Shown piece after piece: positions 38,087-46,520 of a DNA stretch of 64,000 nt. The stretch covers positions 1-64,000 of the forward strand of contig JADCEN010000043.1 in NCBI GenBank assembly GCA_020250175.1, read 5' to 3'. Position 1 is the first letter of the stretch. Every line of letters begins with the position of its first letter. Source of the DNA: Rhodobacter sp. (GTDB taxonomy: Bacteria > Pseudomonadota > Alphaproteobacteria > Rhodobacterales > Rhodobacteraceae). The notes below the pieces were generated by a model, which made no database searches, had not been told where the DNA came from, and saw only the letters and a program-made list of their open reading frames with translations. A program made the translations under genes and the position numbers.

Positions 38087-39166
38087 ATGCCGTTCCACAT
38101 CCGCCGGGTGGCTGTAATGCAGGGCACAGCGGACAGATCGACCCTTGGCTATTTCAGATGGGCCTTCATCGTGACGGGCCTCGGTCTGCTGATGGGCCTT
38201 GTCCTTGGCTGGCAGACGACCGGCACCCTGTCGGGCACGGCAACGGTGTTCTTCATCGTGGCGGTGCTGGCGGTGCTGGAAATTTCGCTGTCTTTCGACA
38301 ACGCCATCGTCAACGCCAACAAGCTGAAGGACATGACCCCGGAATGGCAGCGCCGCTTCCTGACCTGGGGCATCCTGATCGCGGTCTTCGGGATGCGGAT
38401 CATCTTTCCGCTGCTGATCGTGGTGATTGCGGCCAGGATCGGCCCCATTGACGCCGTGATCCTGGCCGTTGCCCGGCCCGAGGACTATGCAGCGATCATG
38501 CATGATGCCCACCTGCCCATCGCAGCCTTTGGCGGCACCTTCCTGATGATGGTGGGGCTGAGTTATTTCTTCGACCATGAAAAGGATGTGCACTGGGTCA
38601 GGTGGCTGGAAATCCGCATGGCGCGGTTTGCCACGATCCGGGGCATCGAAGTGGCCTTCGTGCTGGCGCTGATCCTGGGGTTTTCGCGCCTGCTGGACCC
38701 GGATAAGGCCGAGGTCTTCTTCCGCGCGGCGATCTACGGGCTGCTGACCTTCCTTCTGGTCGAGGTGCTGGGCGGACTGCTGGACGCTTCGCAGAAGGCG
38801 CTGGAAGCGGCGGCCAAGGGCGGGCTGGGCGCGTTCCTGTATCTGGAGGTGCTGGACGCCAGCTTCAGCTTTGACGGGGTGATCGGGGCCTTTGCCCTGT
38901 CGCAGAACCTGTTCATCATCGCCATCGGCCTGGGGATCGGGGCGATGTATGTGCGGTCGATGACGATCATGCTGGTCGAAAAGGGCACGCTGGCCCAGTA
39001 TCGCTATCTGGAACACGGGGCCTTCTACGCGATCCTGATCCTGTCGGTGATCATGTATGCCCAGGCCATCGTCCATATCCCCGAGGTGCTGACCGGGCTG
39101 GGCGGGGCCGCGCTGATCGGGGTGTCGCTGTGGTCATCGGTCCGCTGGAACCGGGCCAACACCTGA
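38087..39166 (+). CDS. DUF475 (TerC-like) integral membrane protein
   Basis: 359 residues (or 349 if the ATG at 38117 is used) with eight or more membrane helices. The sequence LEISLSFDNAIVNANKL and the later LEVLDASFSFDGVIGAFA repeat an acidic S.D.. motif in two helices, the hallmark of TerC/DUF475 proteins, which are linked to Mn2+ or other metal export in related families. The N-terminal half is followed by the FFDHEKDVHW loop, rich in His and acidic residues. The substrate is unproven. Confidence 0.85.
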   Translation: MPFHIRRVAVMQGTADRSTLGYFRWAFIVTGLGLLMGLVLGWQTTGTLSGTATVFFIVAVLAVLEISLSFDNAIVNANKLKDMTPEWQRRFLTWGILIAVFGMRIIFPLLIVVIAARIGPIDAVILAVARPEDYAAIMHDAHLPIAAFGGTFLMMVGLSYFFDHEKDVHWVRWLEIRMARFATIRGIEVAFVLALILGFSRLLDPDKAEVFFRAAIYGLLTFLLVEVLGGLLDASQKALEAAAKGGLGAFLYLEVLDASFSFDGVIGAFALSQNLFIIAIGLGIGAMYVRSMTIMLVEKGTLAQYRYLEHGAFYAILILSVIMYAQAIVHIPEVLTGLGGAALIGVSLWSSVRWNRANT

Positions 39167-39317
39167 GCAGGGGCCGGGGCCGTTTGCAGCAAGATGCGCA
39201 GGCAGCGCCCGATCCTGCCGGATCGCTTCGGCGAACCCGGGTCTGCCGATGGTCGGGGACTGCCGGGAAGGTCCGGCAGGCCGGACAGGGTTCTCAAAAA
39301 GGGTCCGCAGATGGGTG

Positions 39318-39540
39318 AAGATTGGGCGCGGCAAAGAGCGTTGTGGTGGCGTGGCGCCTATAGTCGTGGGCCATGGTCGGGCCGCGTCCTGTCTTCAGGG
39401 GGTGAGGAGGATCGTAGCCCCGGTGGGGCCGCGCAAGCCGACAAACGGCTGGATGCGGTCAAGGGCCTGGATCTGCGCCTTTTCATCGACCGGCAGGACC
39501 ACCACCTTGCTCGCACAGACAACACATCAGCGCAGCCCGC
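39318..39540 (-). mobile_element. Decayed IS630-family transposase fragment
   Basis: Reading the reverse strand, VVVLPVDEKAQIQALDRIQP (catalytic Asp region of IS630 DDE transposases) ends at a stop. About 40 bases on, in another frame, comes GPTMAHDYRRHATTTLFAA, the next conserved block. The N-terminal and C-terminal parts of the transposase are missing and there is a frameshift, so it is a dead remnant. It occupies most of the 440-base gap between the DUF475 gene and the next small gene. Confidence 0.7.
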
Positions 39541-39606
39541 TTTTGCAGTTTCTGGTTATGGTCAATCCACCAGACGCCCTGGATTTCGCCGCAAGCCCCC
39601 GGCCGC

Positions 39607-39990
39607 CTACAGCGACTGGTCCAGCAATTCCTTGTCCCAGGACAGCGATGCTTCCGCCACCCGGATCAGCCGGGCCCAGACGGCGGCAAAGGCCGTGGCA
39701 TCGGACCGGTCCATGCAGATGCGCGCCTCGGCGGCGATCAGACCCAGGCTGATCATGCCCAGATGATCGGCCATCCGCTGCAACCGCCGCAGCCCCCGGC
39801 CAAGATCGCCAAGCTCGCGCCGCCGCACCTGTTCCACCAGACCGGCAAGGGTCAGGGCCAACTCGCCCAAGGCGCGCGCAACAACCTGTTCCGCGCCGCC
39901 GGGTCCCAGATTGCGATAGATCGATGCGATCGGCTCTGCATCCAGCCGCACACGTTCCTTCGGTCGCAAGGCCGTCACATTGCCTGACAT
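39607..39990 (-). CDS. Small helical protein of unknown function
   Basis: 127 residues, mostly helical by composition, with no membrane segment or signal peptide. I do not recognise a family. Features are a QVRRRELGDLGRGLRRLQRMADHLG segment and a C-terminal SWDKELLDQSL. Codon use resembles neighbouring genes, which argues for a real gene. The layout of a four-helix bundle with a conserved His (MADHLG) recalls Hpt-like or hemerythrin-type folds but is not enough to assign one. Confidence 0.6.
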   Translation of the reverse strand: MSGNVTALRPKERVRLDAEPIASIYRNLGPGGAEQVVARALGELALTLAGLVEQVRRRELGDLGRGLRRLQRMADHLGMISLGLIAAEARICMDRSDATAFAAVWARLIRVAEASLSWDKELLDQSL

Positions 39991-40200
39991 GTCACCCGAT
40001 CACCCTGAAATCACACCCTTCCCAAGCCTGCCATGCGGTGCTGAACAAAGGGTTGTGGCCCAAGCGGGTTTTGCGTCGAATTGTCTTGACCTGTGCCGGG
40101 GCAGAGTGCCGGCCTGCCCGGCAGGGGGCGCAACAAAGGGGTTCCGGTTGGCGAAGCCTTTGCCTATTGAAGGGAGTCGGGCATCAGAAAAGGACATGTC

Positions 40201-40851
40201 ATGGATCAGGCCAGACCGCTGCCCGCCTATCTGATCCAGCGCTTCCACGGCTGGCGCGCCACCACCTGGCAGGACAACAAGGCCTGGTACCGCCGTCTGG
40301 CCGAGGCCGGGCAGATGCCGCGCGCCATGATCATTTCCTGCTGCGACAGCCGGGTACATGTCACCTCGATCTTCGGCGCGGACGAGGGCGAGTTCTTCAT
40401 CCACCGCAACATCGCCGGCCTGGTGCCGCCCTTCAATCCCGACGGGCAGTATCACGGCACTTCGGCGGCTGTCGAATATGCCGTGACCGCCCTGCGGGTG
40501 GCCCATATCGTCGTGCTGGGGCATTCCAACTGCGGCGGCGTCAAGGGATGCCACGACATGTGCCTTGGCCACGCGCCGGAACTGGAGGCACAGTCCAGCT
40601 TTGTCGGGCGCTGGATGGATATCCTGCGGCCGGGGTTTGACCGGACGGCACCGCTGGCCGGCGATCCGGGGCGGGTGCGGGCGATGGAAAAGCAGGCCGT
40701 GGTCATCAGCCTGGAAAACCTGATGACCTTTCCCTTCGTGCGCGAGGCGCTGGCAGATGAACGGCTGTCGCTGCACGGCCTGTGGACCGATACCGGCGCA
40801 GGCGGGCTGGAGCAATATGATCCCGCAGTGGACGGATTTGTTGCGGTCTGA
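40201..40851 (+). CDS. Beta-class carbonic anhydrase
   Basis: 216 residues. Zinc ligands are recognisable: Cys47 and Asp49 in SCCDSRV, His108 and Cys111 in GHSNCGG, with the Asp/Arg dyad D49-R51. It interconverts CO2 and bicarbonate in the cytoplasm. It stands 51 bases upstream of an SbtA-type bicarbonate transporter and an SbtB-like protein, so it likely equilibrates imported bicarbonate with CO2. Confidence 0.95.
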   Translation: MDQARPLPAYLIQRFHGWRATTWQDNKAWYRRLAEAGQMPRAMIISCCDSRVHVTSIFGADEGEFFIHRNIAGLVPPFNPDGQYHGTSAAVEYAVTALRVAHIVVLGHSNCGGVKGCHDMCLGHAPELEAQSSFVGRWMDILRPGFDRTAPLAGDPGRVRAMEKQAVVISLENLMTFPFVREALADERLSLHGLWTDTGAGGLEQYDPAVDGFVAV

Positions 40852-40902
40852 TCTTTTCCGGCCCGCGCAGGCTGCTATGCTGGGAAAAAGGCGGGGGGAC
40901 AG

Positions 40903-41880
40903 GTGACGGACATTCTTGCACTGGCGGGCAGCAACCTGTTGTCGCCAATGATCTTGTGTTTTGCCCTGGGGCTGCTGGCCGCCCTGGCGCGATCCGACCT
41001 GTCGGTTCCCGAGGCGGCGGCAAAGGCGCTGTCGATCTATCTGCTCTTTGCCATCGGCTTCAAGGGGGGGGCAGCCGTGGGTGACCTCGGGATTGGCTTC
41101 AGCCTGGTCTCGGCGCTGGCCGCCGGGGTGCTGCTGTCCATCGCCCTGCCCTTCGTCGCCTTCGCGCTGCTGCGCGCCCTGACGCAGTTCAGCGTGGCCG
41201 ACGCGGCGGCTGTGGCCGCGCATTACGGATCGATCAGCATTGTCACCTTTGTTACCGCCACCTCGGTGCTGGAGGGGCGCGGCATATCGTCCGAAGGCTA
41301 TATGGTGGCGGTGGCGGCGGCGATGGAGGCACCGGCCATCATCTCGGCGCTGTGGATTGTGGCCAAGGCGGGCGACGGGGCCGATGTGGACAACGACCTG
41401 TGGCGGGAGATTCTGCTGAACGGGTCCATCGTGCTGCTGGTCGGGTCCTTCGTGATCGGCTTTCTGACCGGGTCCGAGGGGCTGGCGCGGATCGAAAGCT
41501 TCATCGTCTCGCCGTTTCAGGGGGTGCTGTGCCTGTTTCTGCTGGACATGGGGCTGGTTGCCGGGCGCGGCCTGCGCGCCTCGGGCGGGGTGCTGGGCCT
41601 GGGCGCGATCTTGTTTGGCGTGCTGATGCCGCTGATCGGCGGGGCGGCGGGGCTGGTGATGGGCGCGGGCCTTGGCCTGTCGGCGGGGGGGCTGGCGCTG
41701 CTGATGACGCTGGCGGCATCGGCCAGCTATATCGCGGTACCGGCGGCGATGCGGGTGGCCCTGCCCGAGGCCAACCCGAGCATTTATCTGACGCTGTCGC
41801 TGGGGGTGACCTTTCCGTTCAACCTGACGGTGGGCATTCCTTTGTACGTGGCATTGGCAAGCGCGGTCGCGGGAGGCTGA
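40903..41880 (+). CDS. sbtA: SbtA-type sodium-dependent bicarbonate transporter
   Basis: 325 residues with about ten membrane helices in two inverted halves (DUF897). A GTG start at 40903 follows GGGGGGACAG. Characteristic segments are FAIGFKGGAAV, AAVAAHYGSISIVTFVTA and the C-terminal SASYIAVPAAMRVALPEANPS followed by GVTFPFNLTVGIPLY. SbtA imports HCO3- with Na+. It is flanked by carbonic anhydrase upstream and a PII-like gene one base downstream, the partner order known from cyanobacteria and many proteobacteria. Confidence 0.9.
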   Translation: MTDILALAGSNLLSPMILCFALGLLAALARSDLSVPEAAAKALSIYLLFAIGFKGGAAVGDLGIGFSLVSALAAGVLLSIALPFVAFALLRALTQFSVADAAAVAAHYGSISIVTFVTATSVLEGRGISSEGYMVAVAAAMEAPAIISALWIVAKAGDGADVDNDLWREILLNGSIVLLVGSFVIGFLTGSEGLARIESFIVSPFQGVLCLFLLDMGLVAGRGLRASGGVLGLGAILFGVLMPLIGGAAGLVMGAGLGLSAGGLALLMTLAASASYIAVPAAMRVALPEANPSIYLTLSLGVTFPFNLTVGIPLYVALASAVAGG

Positions 41881-41881
41881 G

Positions 41882-42190
41882 ATGCAGACACATCAGGCAA
41901 AACGGGTCGAGATCATCATCGAGGCCCCGATGGAAACACGGCTGACGGCGGCGCTGGAACGCGCCGGGGTAACGGGCTTCACCGTGCTGCCCGTGCTGGG
42001 CGGTTCGGGCCGGTCGGGCCGCTGGACGCGCGAGGGGCAGGTGGGCCGCCAGGGCATGGTCGCCGTGGTCTGCCTGATCCGCCCCGAGCGGCTGGACGCC
42101 TTGCTGACAGCGGCCTTCGAAGTGGTGGAACGCCACATCGGCGTGGTATCGGTCAGCGATTGCGAAGTGCTGCGGGCAGAGCGGTTCTGA
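41882..42190 (+). CDS. sbtB: PII-like regulator of the bicarbonate transporter (SbtB)
   Basis: 102 residues with a ferredoxin-like PII fold pattern: KRVEIIIEAPMETRLTAALERAGVTGFTVLPVLGGSGRSGRW, where GGSGRSGRW lies at the base of the nucleotide-binding T-loop, and a C-terminal VVERHIGVVSVSDCEVLRAERF. SbtB proteins bind adenylate nucleotides (including cAMP) and modulate SbtA. It follows sbtA immediately. Confidence 0.85.
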   Translation: MQTHQAKRVEIIIEAPMETRLTAALERAGVTGFTVLPVLGGSGRSGRWTREGQVGRQGMVAVVCLIRPERLDALLTAAFEVVERHIGVVSVSDCEVLRAERF

Positions 42191-42344
42191 CGCGGGGCGG
42201 CAGGGGCGTGCCGCTGCGGGCAGGGGTGCCGGGAACCGGGGGCACCATGGGGTTCGTCCGGGGTCCGGCAGGATGGACAGGGGCGGTGCGGCGGGATGCG
42301 GCAGGCAGGCCCGCGGTTGCAGGGCAACGGGGCAGGGGCCGGGA

Positions 42345-44084
42345 ATGAGCGCAAGTGCAGACGCCTTTCGCGCCGCAAGGGTGGCGATTGCCAAGGCAAA
42401 GCAGACGGGTGCAGAAGAGCTGGACTTCAGCGCGGTCGCCTTTCGGGCGCTTCATGTCCTGCCGCTGGAAACCGGTGACCTGGACAGGCTGCAAACCCTG
42501 AAGCTCTACAACACGCAGGTCAGCGACCTGGCCCCGCTGCGGGGGTTGACGGGGTTGCAGACCCTCTGGCTCAGCAACACGCAGGTCAGCGACCTTGCCC
42601 CGCTGCAGCGGTTGACGGGGTTGCAGACCCTCTGGCTCGATAACACGCCGGTCAGCGACCTTGCCCCGCTGCGGGGGTTGACGGGGTTGCAGGACCTCTC
42701 GCTCGTCAACACGCAGGTCAGCGACCTTGCCCCGCTGCAGGGTCTGACGGGGTTGCAGTTCCTCGCGCTCATCAACACGCAGGTCAGCGGCCTAGCCCCG
42801 CTGCAGGAGTTGACGGGGTTGCAGACCCTCTCGCTCAGCAACACGCAGGTCAGCGACCTGGCCCCGCTGCAGGGGTTGACGGGGTTGCGGAACCTCTGGC
42901 TCGACAGCACGCAGGTCAGCGGCCTGGCCCCGCTGCAGGGGTTGACGGGGTTGCAGACCCTCTTGCTCGACAGCACGCAGGTCAGCGACCTTGCCCCTCT
43001 GCAGGGGTTGACCGGGTTGCAGGTCCTCCGGCTCTACCGCACGCGGGTGCTGGACCTGCGGCCCCTTGCCGGACTGCGCAAGCTGGCCGACGAACCCAAG
43101 TATGGCGGCCTGGTGTTCCACGACATCCCTGCAACAGCCGATCCGAAGATCGCCGGAATTGCCGCAATCGAGGACGATGCAGCGCGGGCGAAAGCGCTTT
43201 TTGCGCTGCTGGACGCAGGGTGGGTGCCGCCGGTGCCGCAAGACATGGAGGACTCCATTGAGATACCGCTGCGTCAACCTGCACCCTTGGAGATCGAGGT
43301 TACAGACACCCTGATTTCCATTGCTGGAAAAGACGGCCTGCCGCAGCGCGATGCCAATGCGCGCGCTGCCATGGGGTGGGAGGCGCTTTGCGAGTACCGC
43401 AAAGAGTTTGCGGCAACGTTCAGTGTTTCCAACTATGCGCCGCTGCCAGCCTATCTTTCGGCATTCGACCGTGCGATGGGGGATGCTTATGATCCCGCCC
43501 GTGTGGTCATGATCGGTGTTCAGGCCCAGCGGTTCGTTGCCTTGTCGCGGGATGCTTCCTTTACCACAACTTTGCCGGATGGCGCGGCGGGCGACCTGCG
43601 GACATTCGCCGCCGAAATGCTGGTCTATCTGAACCGCTTTCCCGACTGGGTCGCCTATCGCGACGATGCGGAAGTGATCGACCCCGATGCGCTGCGTGAG
43701 GTTGGCGACGCACTGACAGCAATCCGGGATACGCTGAACGGGACGGAAGAGGTTACGGACGCGGTCAAGCAGGAGTATGCCGCCGAGGTAGCCGAGGCGC
43801 TGAACGCGAAGTCAACGGGGATTGAGGCAAAGGCGATTGTCTCATCCACCCGTGAGTTGCCACGGGAACTTGCGGAACACGAGGCCCGTCGGCGCAGAAC
43901 CAACCGTGCGCTGGCAAAGAAAGGTGGCGATTATATAGACGGGATGGTCGTTGCACCGCTGGGAGTTCCGTATCACCTTGCGCTGAAGCTGGAAAAACCG
44001 TTGCGTGAATTGGCAAGGCGCTTTCCCACCCGTCTTGGCTGGTTGACGCATTGGTATGATGCGACCTTTGGCTTGGATGAGTGA
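42345..44084 (+). CDS. Leucine-rich-repeat protein with an unrecognised C-terminal domain
   Basis: 579 residues from the ATG at 42345 (upstream ATG at 42273 lacks a Shine-Dalgarno). Residues about 49-246 form nine 22-residue LRRs of the type LqtLwL.nTqVsdLaPLqgLTg. The rest (about 250-579) is mixed alpha-helical, acidic and without a family I recognise; it includes LEIEVTDTLISIAGKDG and a long helical end. There is no signal peptide or membrane helix, so it is probably cytoplasmic. GC content falls in the C-terminal half, which with the IS remnant downstream suggests acquisition. Such LRR proteins usually bind other proteins. Confidence 0.8.
   Translation: MSASADAFRAARVAIAKAKQTGAEELDFSAVAFRALHVLPLETGDLDRLQTLKLYNTQVSDLAPLRGLTGLQTLWLSNTQVSDLAPLQRLTGLQTLWLDNTPVSDLAPLRGLTGLQDLSLVNTQVSDLAPLQGLTGLQFLALINTQVSGLAPLQELTGLQTLSLSNTQVSDLAPLQGLTGLRNLWLDSTQVSGLAPLQGLTGLQTLLLDSTQVSDLAPLQGLTGLQVLRLYRTRVLDLRPLAGLRKLADEPKYGGLVFHDIPATADPKIAGIAAIEDDAARAKALFALLDAGWVPPVPQDMEDSIEIPLRQPAPLEIEVTDTLISIAGKDGLPQRDANARAAMGWEALCEYRKEFAATFSVSNYAPLPAYLSAFDRAMGDAYDPARVVMIGVQAQRFVALSRDASFTTTLPDGAAGDLRTFAAEMLVYLNRFPDWVAYRDDAEVIDPDALREVGDALTAIRDTLNGTEEVTDAVKQEYAAEVAEALNAKSTGIEAKAIVSSTRELPRELAEHEARRRRTNRALAKKGGDYIDGMVVAPLGVPYHLALKLEKPLRELARRFPTRLGWLTHWYDATFGLDE
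42491..43084 (+). repeat. Nine tandem 66-bp units encoding LRRs
   Basis: Units of 66 bp repeat nine times with strong DNA identity, for example the recurrent caacacgcaggtcagcgacc and ggggttgacggggttgcag segments. High nucleotide identity, not only protein identity, indicates recent expansion or ongoing homogenisation by recombination. Confidence 0.9.
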
Positions 44085-44459
44085 CGTGCATGGTGCGGTG
44101 CCTGGGAAGGGTTGCCGCTGCTGGCCGGGATCGACACGACCGTGATCCGCCCGGTAAACTGGCCGAAGCCCGAAAAGCGATAGCTCGGTCAGGGGCGACC
44201 GGCGCATTTCCGGCGACCTTGCGGGTTCGGGGCGATACTGTGCTCTCTGCGCCTGAAATTCATCGTGCGCCGCCTCTTTCCTGCCGGATTTGACCCGCGG
44301 CAAGTCGGGGCATGGGATCATGTCCCATGGCCTGGTGCAGCTTCCGGTGCTTGCCATGAACCCGGACCTGTCGGGGCCGGGCCTGCGCCGGGGACTGCCG
44401 GAAGCATGACCATGGGAGTGCGCAAGAGCAGGAATTGGTCCGGGGGACCGGTTTCCGAC

Positions 44460-44920
44460 GAACGCGGACGGGGGCCTTGATTTCAGGGGTCCTGCAGCAG
44501 GCGCGCCGTGCGGTGATGGCGTGCCCGCCGGGAAAGATGCCAACGGCCCCGGTGCGGCGTTTAACCTCGCTGTTGAGCCGCTTGATGGGGGTGGTTGAAT
44601 GCAGTCTGGCGCGGTGGGCGGCGGGAAAGCCCATGCAAGCCGGCACATCGTATTCTGCGCCGTCCAGGAGCAGGGCGAGCTTCGGCAGTTCGGCGCGGGG
44701 CTGATCGCCGACGCCGCGCCACTGGGTGCTGGCGGTCTGCGCATCGTTCCGGGCAAAAGCGGTGGCAATGAAAGCGGATACCAGGCACCTTCCGCTTTTG
44801 CCGGCATGGGCGAGGGCATTGCGCATGAAGTGGACCCGGCAGCGCTGCCACTTTGCGCAACGCACCCTCAAGACGGCGGCCTTGATGCCCTCATGCCCGT
44901 CGCGGATCACCGGCTTGACA
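44460..44920 (-). mobile_element. IS256-family transposase remnant (C-terminal half)
   Basis: The reverse strand encodes [33 protein letters not shown] and [25 protein letters not shown], then VGIFPGGHAIT: the last half of IS256 transposases, including the conserved final Glu region (LNSEVKRRT). The N-terminal half is absent, the frame breaks after GHAIT, and terminal inverted repeats are not seen. At about 44920 the sequence passes directly into rpiB coding sequence. The 44085-44460 stretch on its other side holds no supported gene. Confidence 0.8.
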
Positions 44921-45243
44921 CCGCCATCGCCGTGGCAACAGCCGTCGCGCAAGGCGAGCATGACCGGGCGGTCCTCATCTGCGGCACGGGCATCGGCGTC
45001 TGCATCAGCGCCAACAAGGTGCGCGGCATCCGGGCCGCCCAGGCACATGATTGCTATTCGGCCGAGCGTGCCCAGAAGAGCAATGATGCCCAGATCATCT
45101 GCCTTGGTGCGCGTGTGATCGGGCCCGAACTTGCAAGAAGCGTCGTTTCGTCATTCCTTGGGTCATCCTTCGAACATGGCCGGTCCGGGCCAAAGGTCGA
45201 CAGGATCATTCGATACGAAAAGGCCCAGACCCTGACATCCTGA
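44917..45243 (+). pseudogene. rpiB: 5'-truncated ribose-5-phosphate isomerase B-like gene
   Basis: About 108 residues of RpiB/LacAB sequence remain: [28 protein letters not shown] with the active-site Cys-Gly-Thr-Gly, then [30 protein letters not shown]. The normal first ~47 residues (with the GSDHAG phosphate-binding start) are missing and replaced by IS256 transposase DNA in the opposite orientation. An in-frame ATG at 44893, inside the IS sequence, could permit a fusion product, but it would lack essential residues. It lies immediately before the SorC regulator gene, so a sugar operon was probably disrupted. Confidence 0.8.
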
Positions 45244-45260
45244 AACAAAGGAACCCCTGC

Positions 45261-46250
45261 TTGCCCGCGCCCGGCAGTTCAGATGCAGCCCGGTTGGAAA
45301 CGCCGGAGTACGGCCTTATCGCCGAGATTGCCCGGCGCTACTACATCGAAGGCGAAACGCAGGACAGCATCGCGCGGGCGCTTGACCTTTCGCGCATGAA
45401 GGTCAACCGGATGATCAAGGAGGCACAGGACGCCGGCCTTGTCGAGATCCGGGTCCGGTTTCATTCTTCGCAGACCCGCGACCTGGAACGCGCGTTGTGC
45501 GAGAGTTTCGGGTTGAAGCACCTGCCCCTTGCACCCGGGTCCCAGTCTCCCGACCAGCAGCGGCGCAATGTGGCGATGACGGTCACCCACTTTCTTGAAT
45601 CCAACCTGCGCGAAAACCTGATCGTCACCGTGGGAATGGGCCGCAATGTCGCGGCAGTCGCCGAAAATCAGGCGTCACGCGCCTTTCAGTCGCTGACCTT
45701 CGTGTCCGGAAGCGGCGGTGCCGCCGAGGCCGGGTCCGAAGGCAACGCCGACCATATCTGCCGCAACCTCGCCCGCCGCTTCGGCGGCCATGCCGTCACC
45801 CTTTATGCGCCGGCCTATGTTCCCGAGGCCGACCTGCGCGAAAGCCTGATGCGCAACGCCACGGTACGGCGCGTCCTGAACCTTGCCCGCAGCGCCGACT
45901 TCGCGCTTGTTGGCATCGGCGATCTGGGCCCGGACAGTCACATGGCGCGCATGGGCTGGTTTTCGCGCGAGGAACTGCAAAAGGCGCAGGATGCGAAAGT
46001 GGCCGGTGATCTGACGGGGTACGACTTTTTCGACGCAGGCGGCACCCCCTGCAATGACGCCCTTGGGGGGCGGGTCATCGGGCTGACACGAGAGGACCTG
46101 CAGCGAATCTCCACCACCATTGCAATCGCCTCCGAGCCCAGCAAGGCGATGGCGATTCTCGGTGCCTTGAGGACAGGCACAATTGACGTTCTTGCAACCT
46201 CACTCTGCAACTGCCTGGCCATCCGAAGCATGCTTGGGGCGGGCCTGTGA
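45261..46250 (+). CDS. SorC/DeoR-family sugar-binding transcriptional regulator
   Basis: 329 residues from a TTG at 45261 with AAAGGA upstream. N-terminal HTH: YYIEGETQDSIARALDLSRMKVNRMIKEAQDAGLVEI. The rest is a SorC effector-binding domain of the isomerase-like fold, with GMGRNV, TFVSGSGGAAE, VGIGDLG and DALGGRVIGLT. It should respond to a phosphorylated sugar or polyol. It follows the truncated rpiB by 17 bases and is convergent with the SMP-30 gene, so its original regulon may have been lost with the deleted DNA. Confidence 0.87.
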   Translation: MPAPGSSDAARLETPEYGLIAEIARRYYIEGETQDSIARALDLSRMKVNRMIKEAQDAGLVEIRVRFHSSQTRDLERALCESFGLKHLPLAPGSQSPDQQRRNVAMTVTHFLESNLRENLIVTVGMGRNVAAVAENQASRAFQSLTFVSGSGGAAEAGSEGNADHICRNLARRFGGHAVTLYAPAYVPEADLRESLMRNATVRRVLNLARSADFALVGIGDLGPDSHMARMGWFSREELQKAQDAKVAGDLTGYDFFDAGGTPCNDALGGRVIGLTREDLQRISTTIAIASEPSKAMAILGALRTGTIDVLATSLCNCLAIRSMLGAGL

Positions 46251-46520
46251 CGGGCGTGCGGCGCGGGCGCATGGTCAAGGCGGCACGGCGGGCTCGCTGT
46301 CTTCCGGCGCACCTGCCCCGGTCCACAGCGGGTCATGGCCCGGAAGACCCGGGCTTTGGCTAGGGCCCCGCAACCGCCCATGCCGCCAAGGCCCGGGACA
46401 CCATGGTCACAGGCAACCTTGACAGTCGTGCAGAGGAAACATCCCCCACAAGCCCCGGTGGCGCGGGGCTGGGCACCTTGGGCGGTACGGCAACCGGGGC
46501 GGGGTACCGATCGACGGACT

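Noticed and set aside
42491-43084. CRISPR-like regular repeats
   Set aside because: The 66-bp units have no unique spacers and are in-frame codons for leucine-rich repeats.
44599-45243. Full-length 214-residue protein starting inside the IS256 remnant
   Set aside because: Its first 100 residues are antisense to the transposase; only the last ~108 residues are RpiB sequence.
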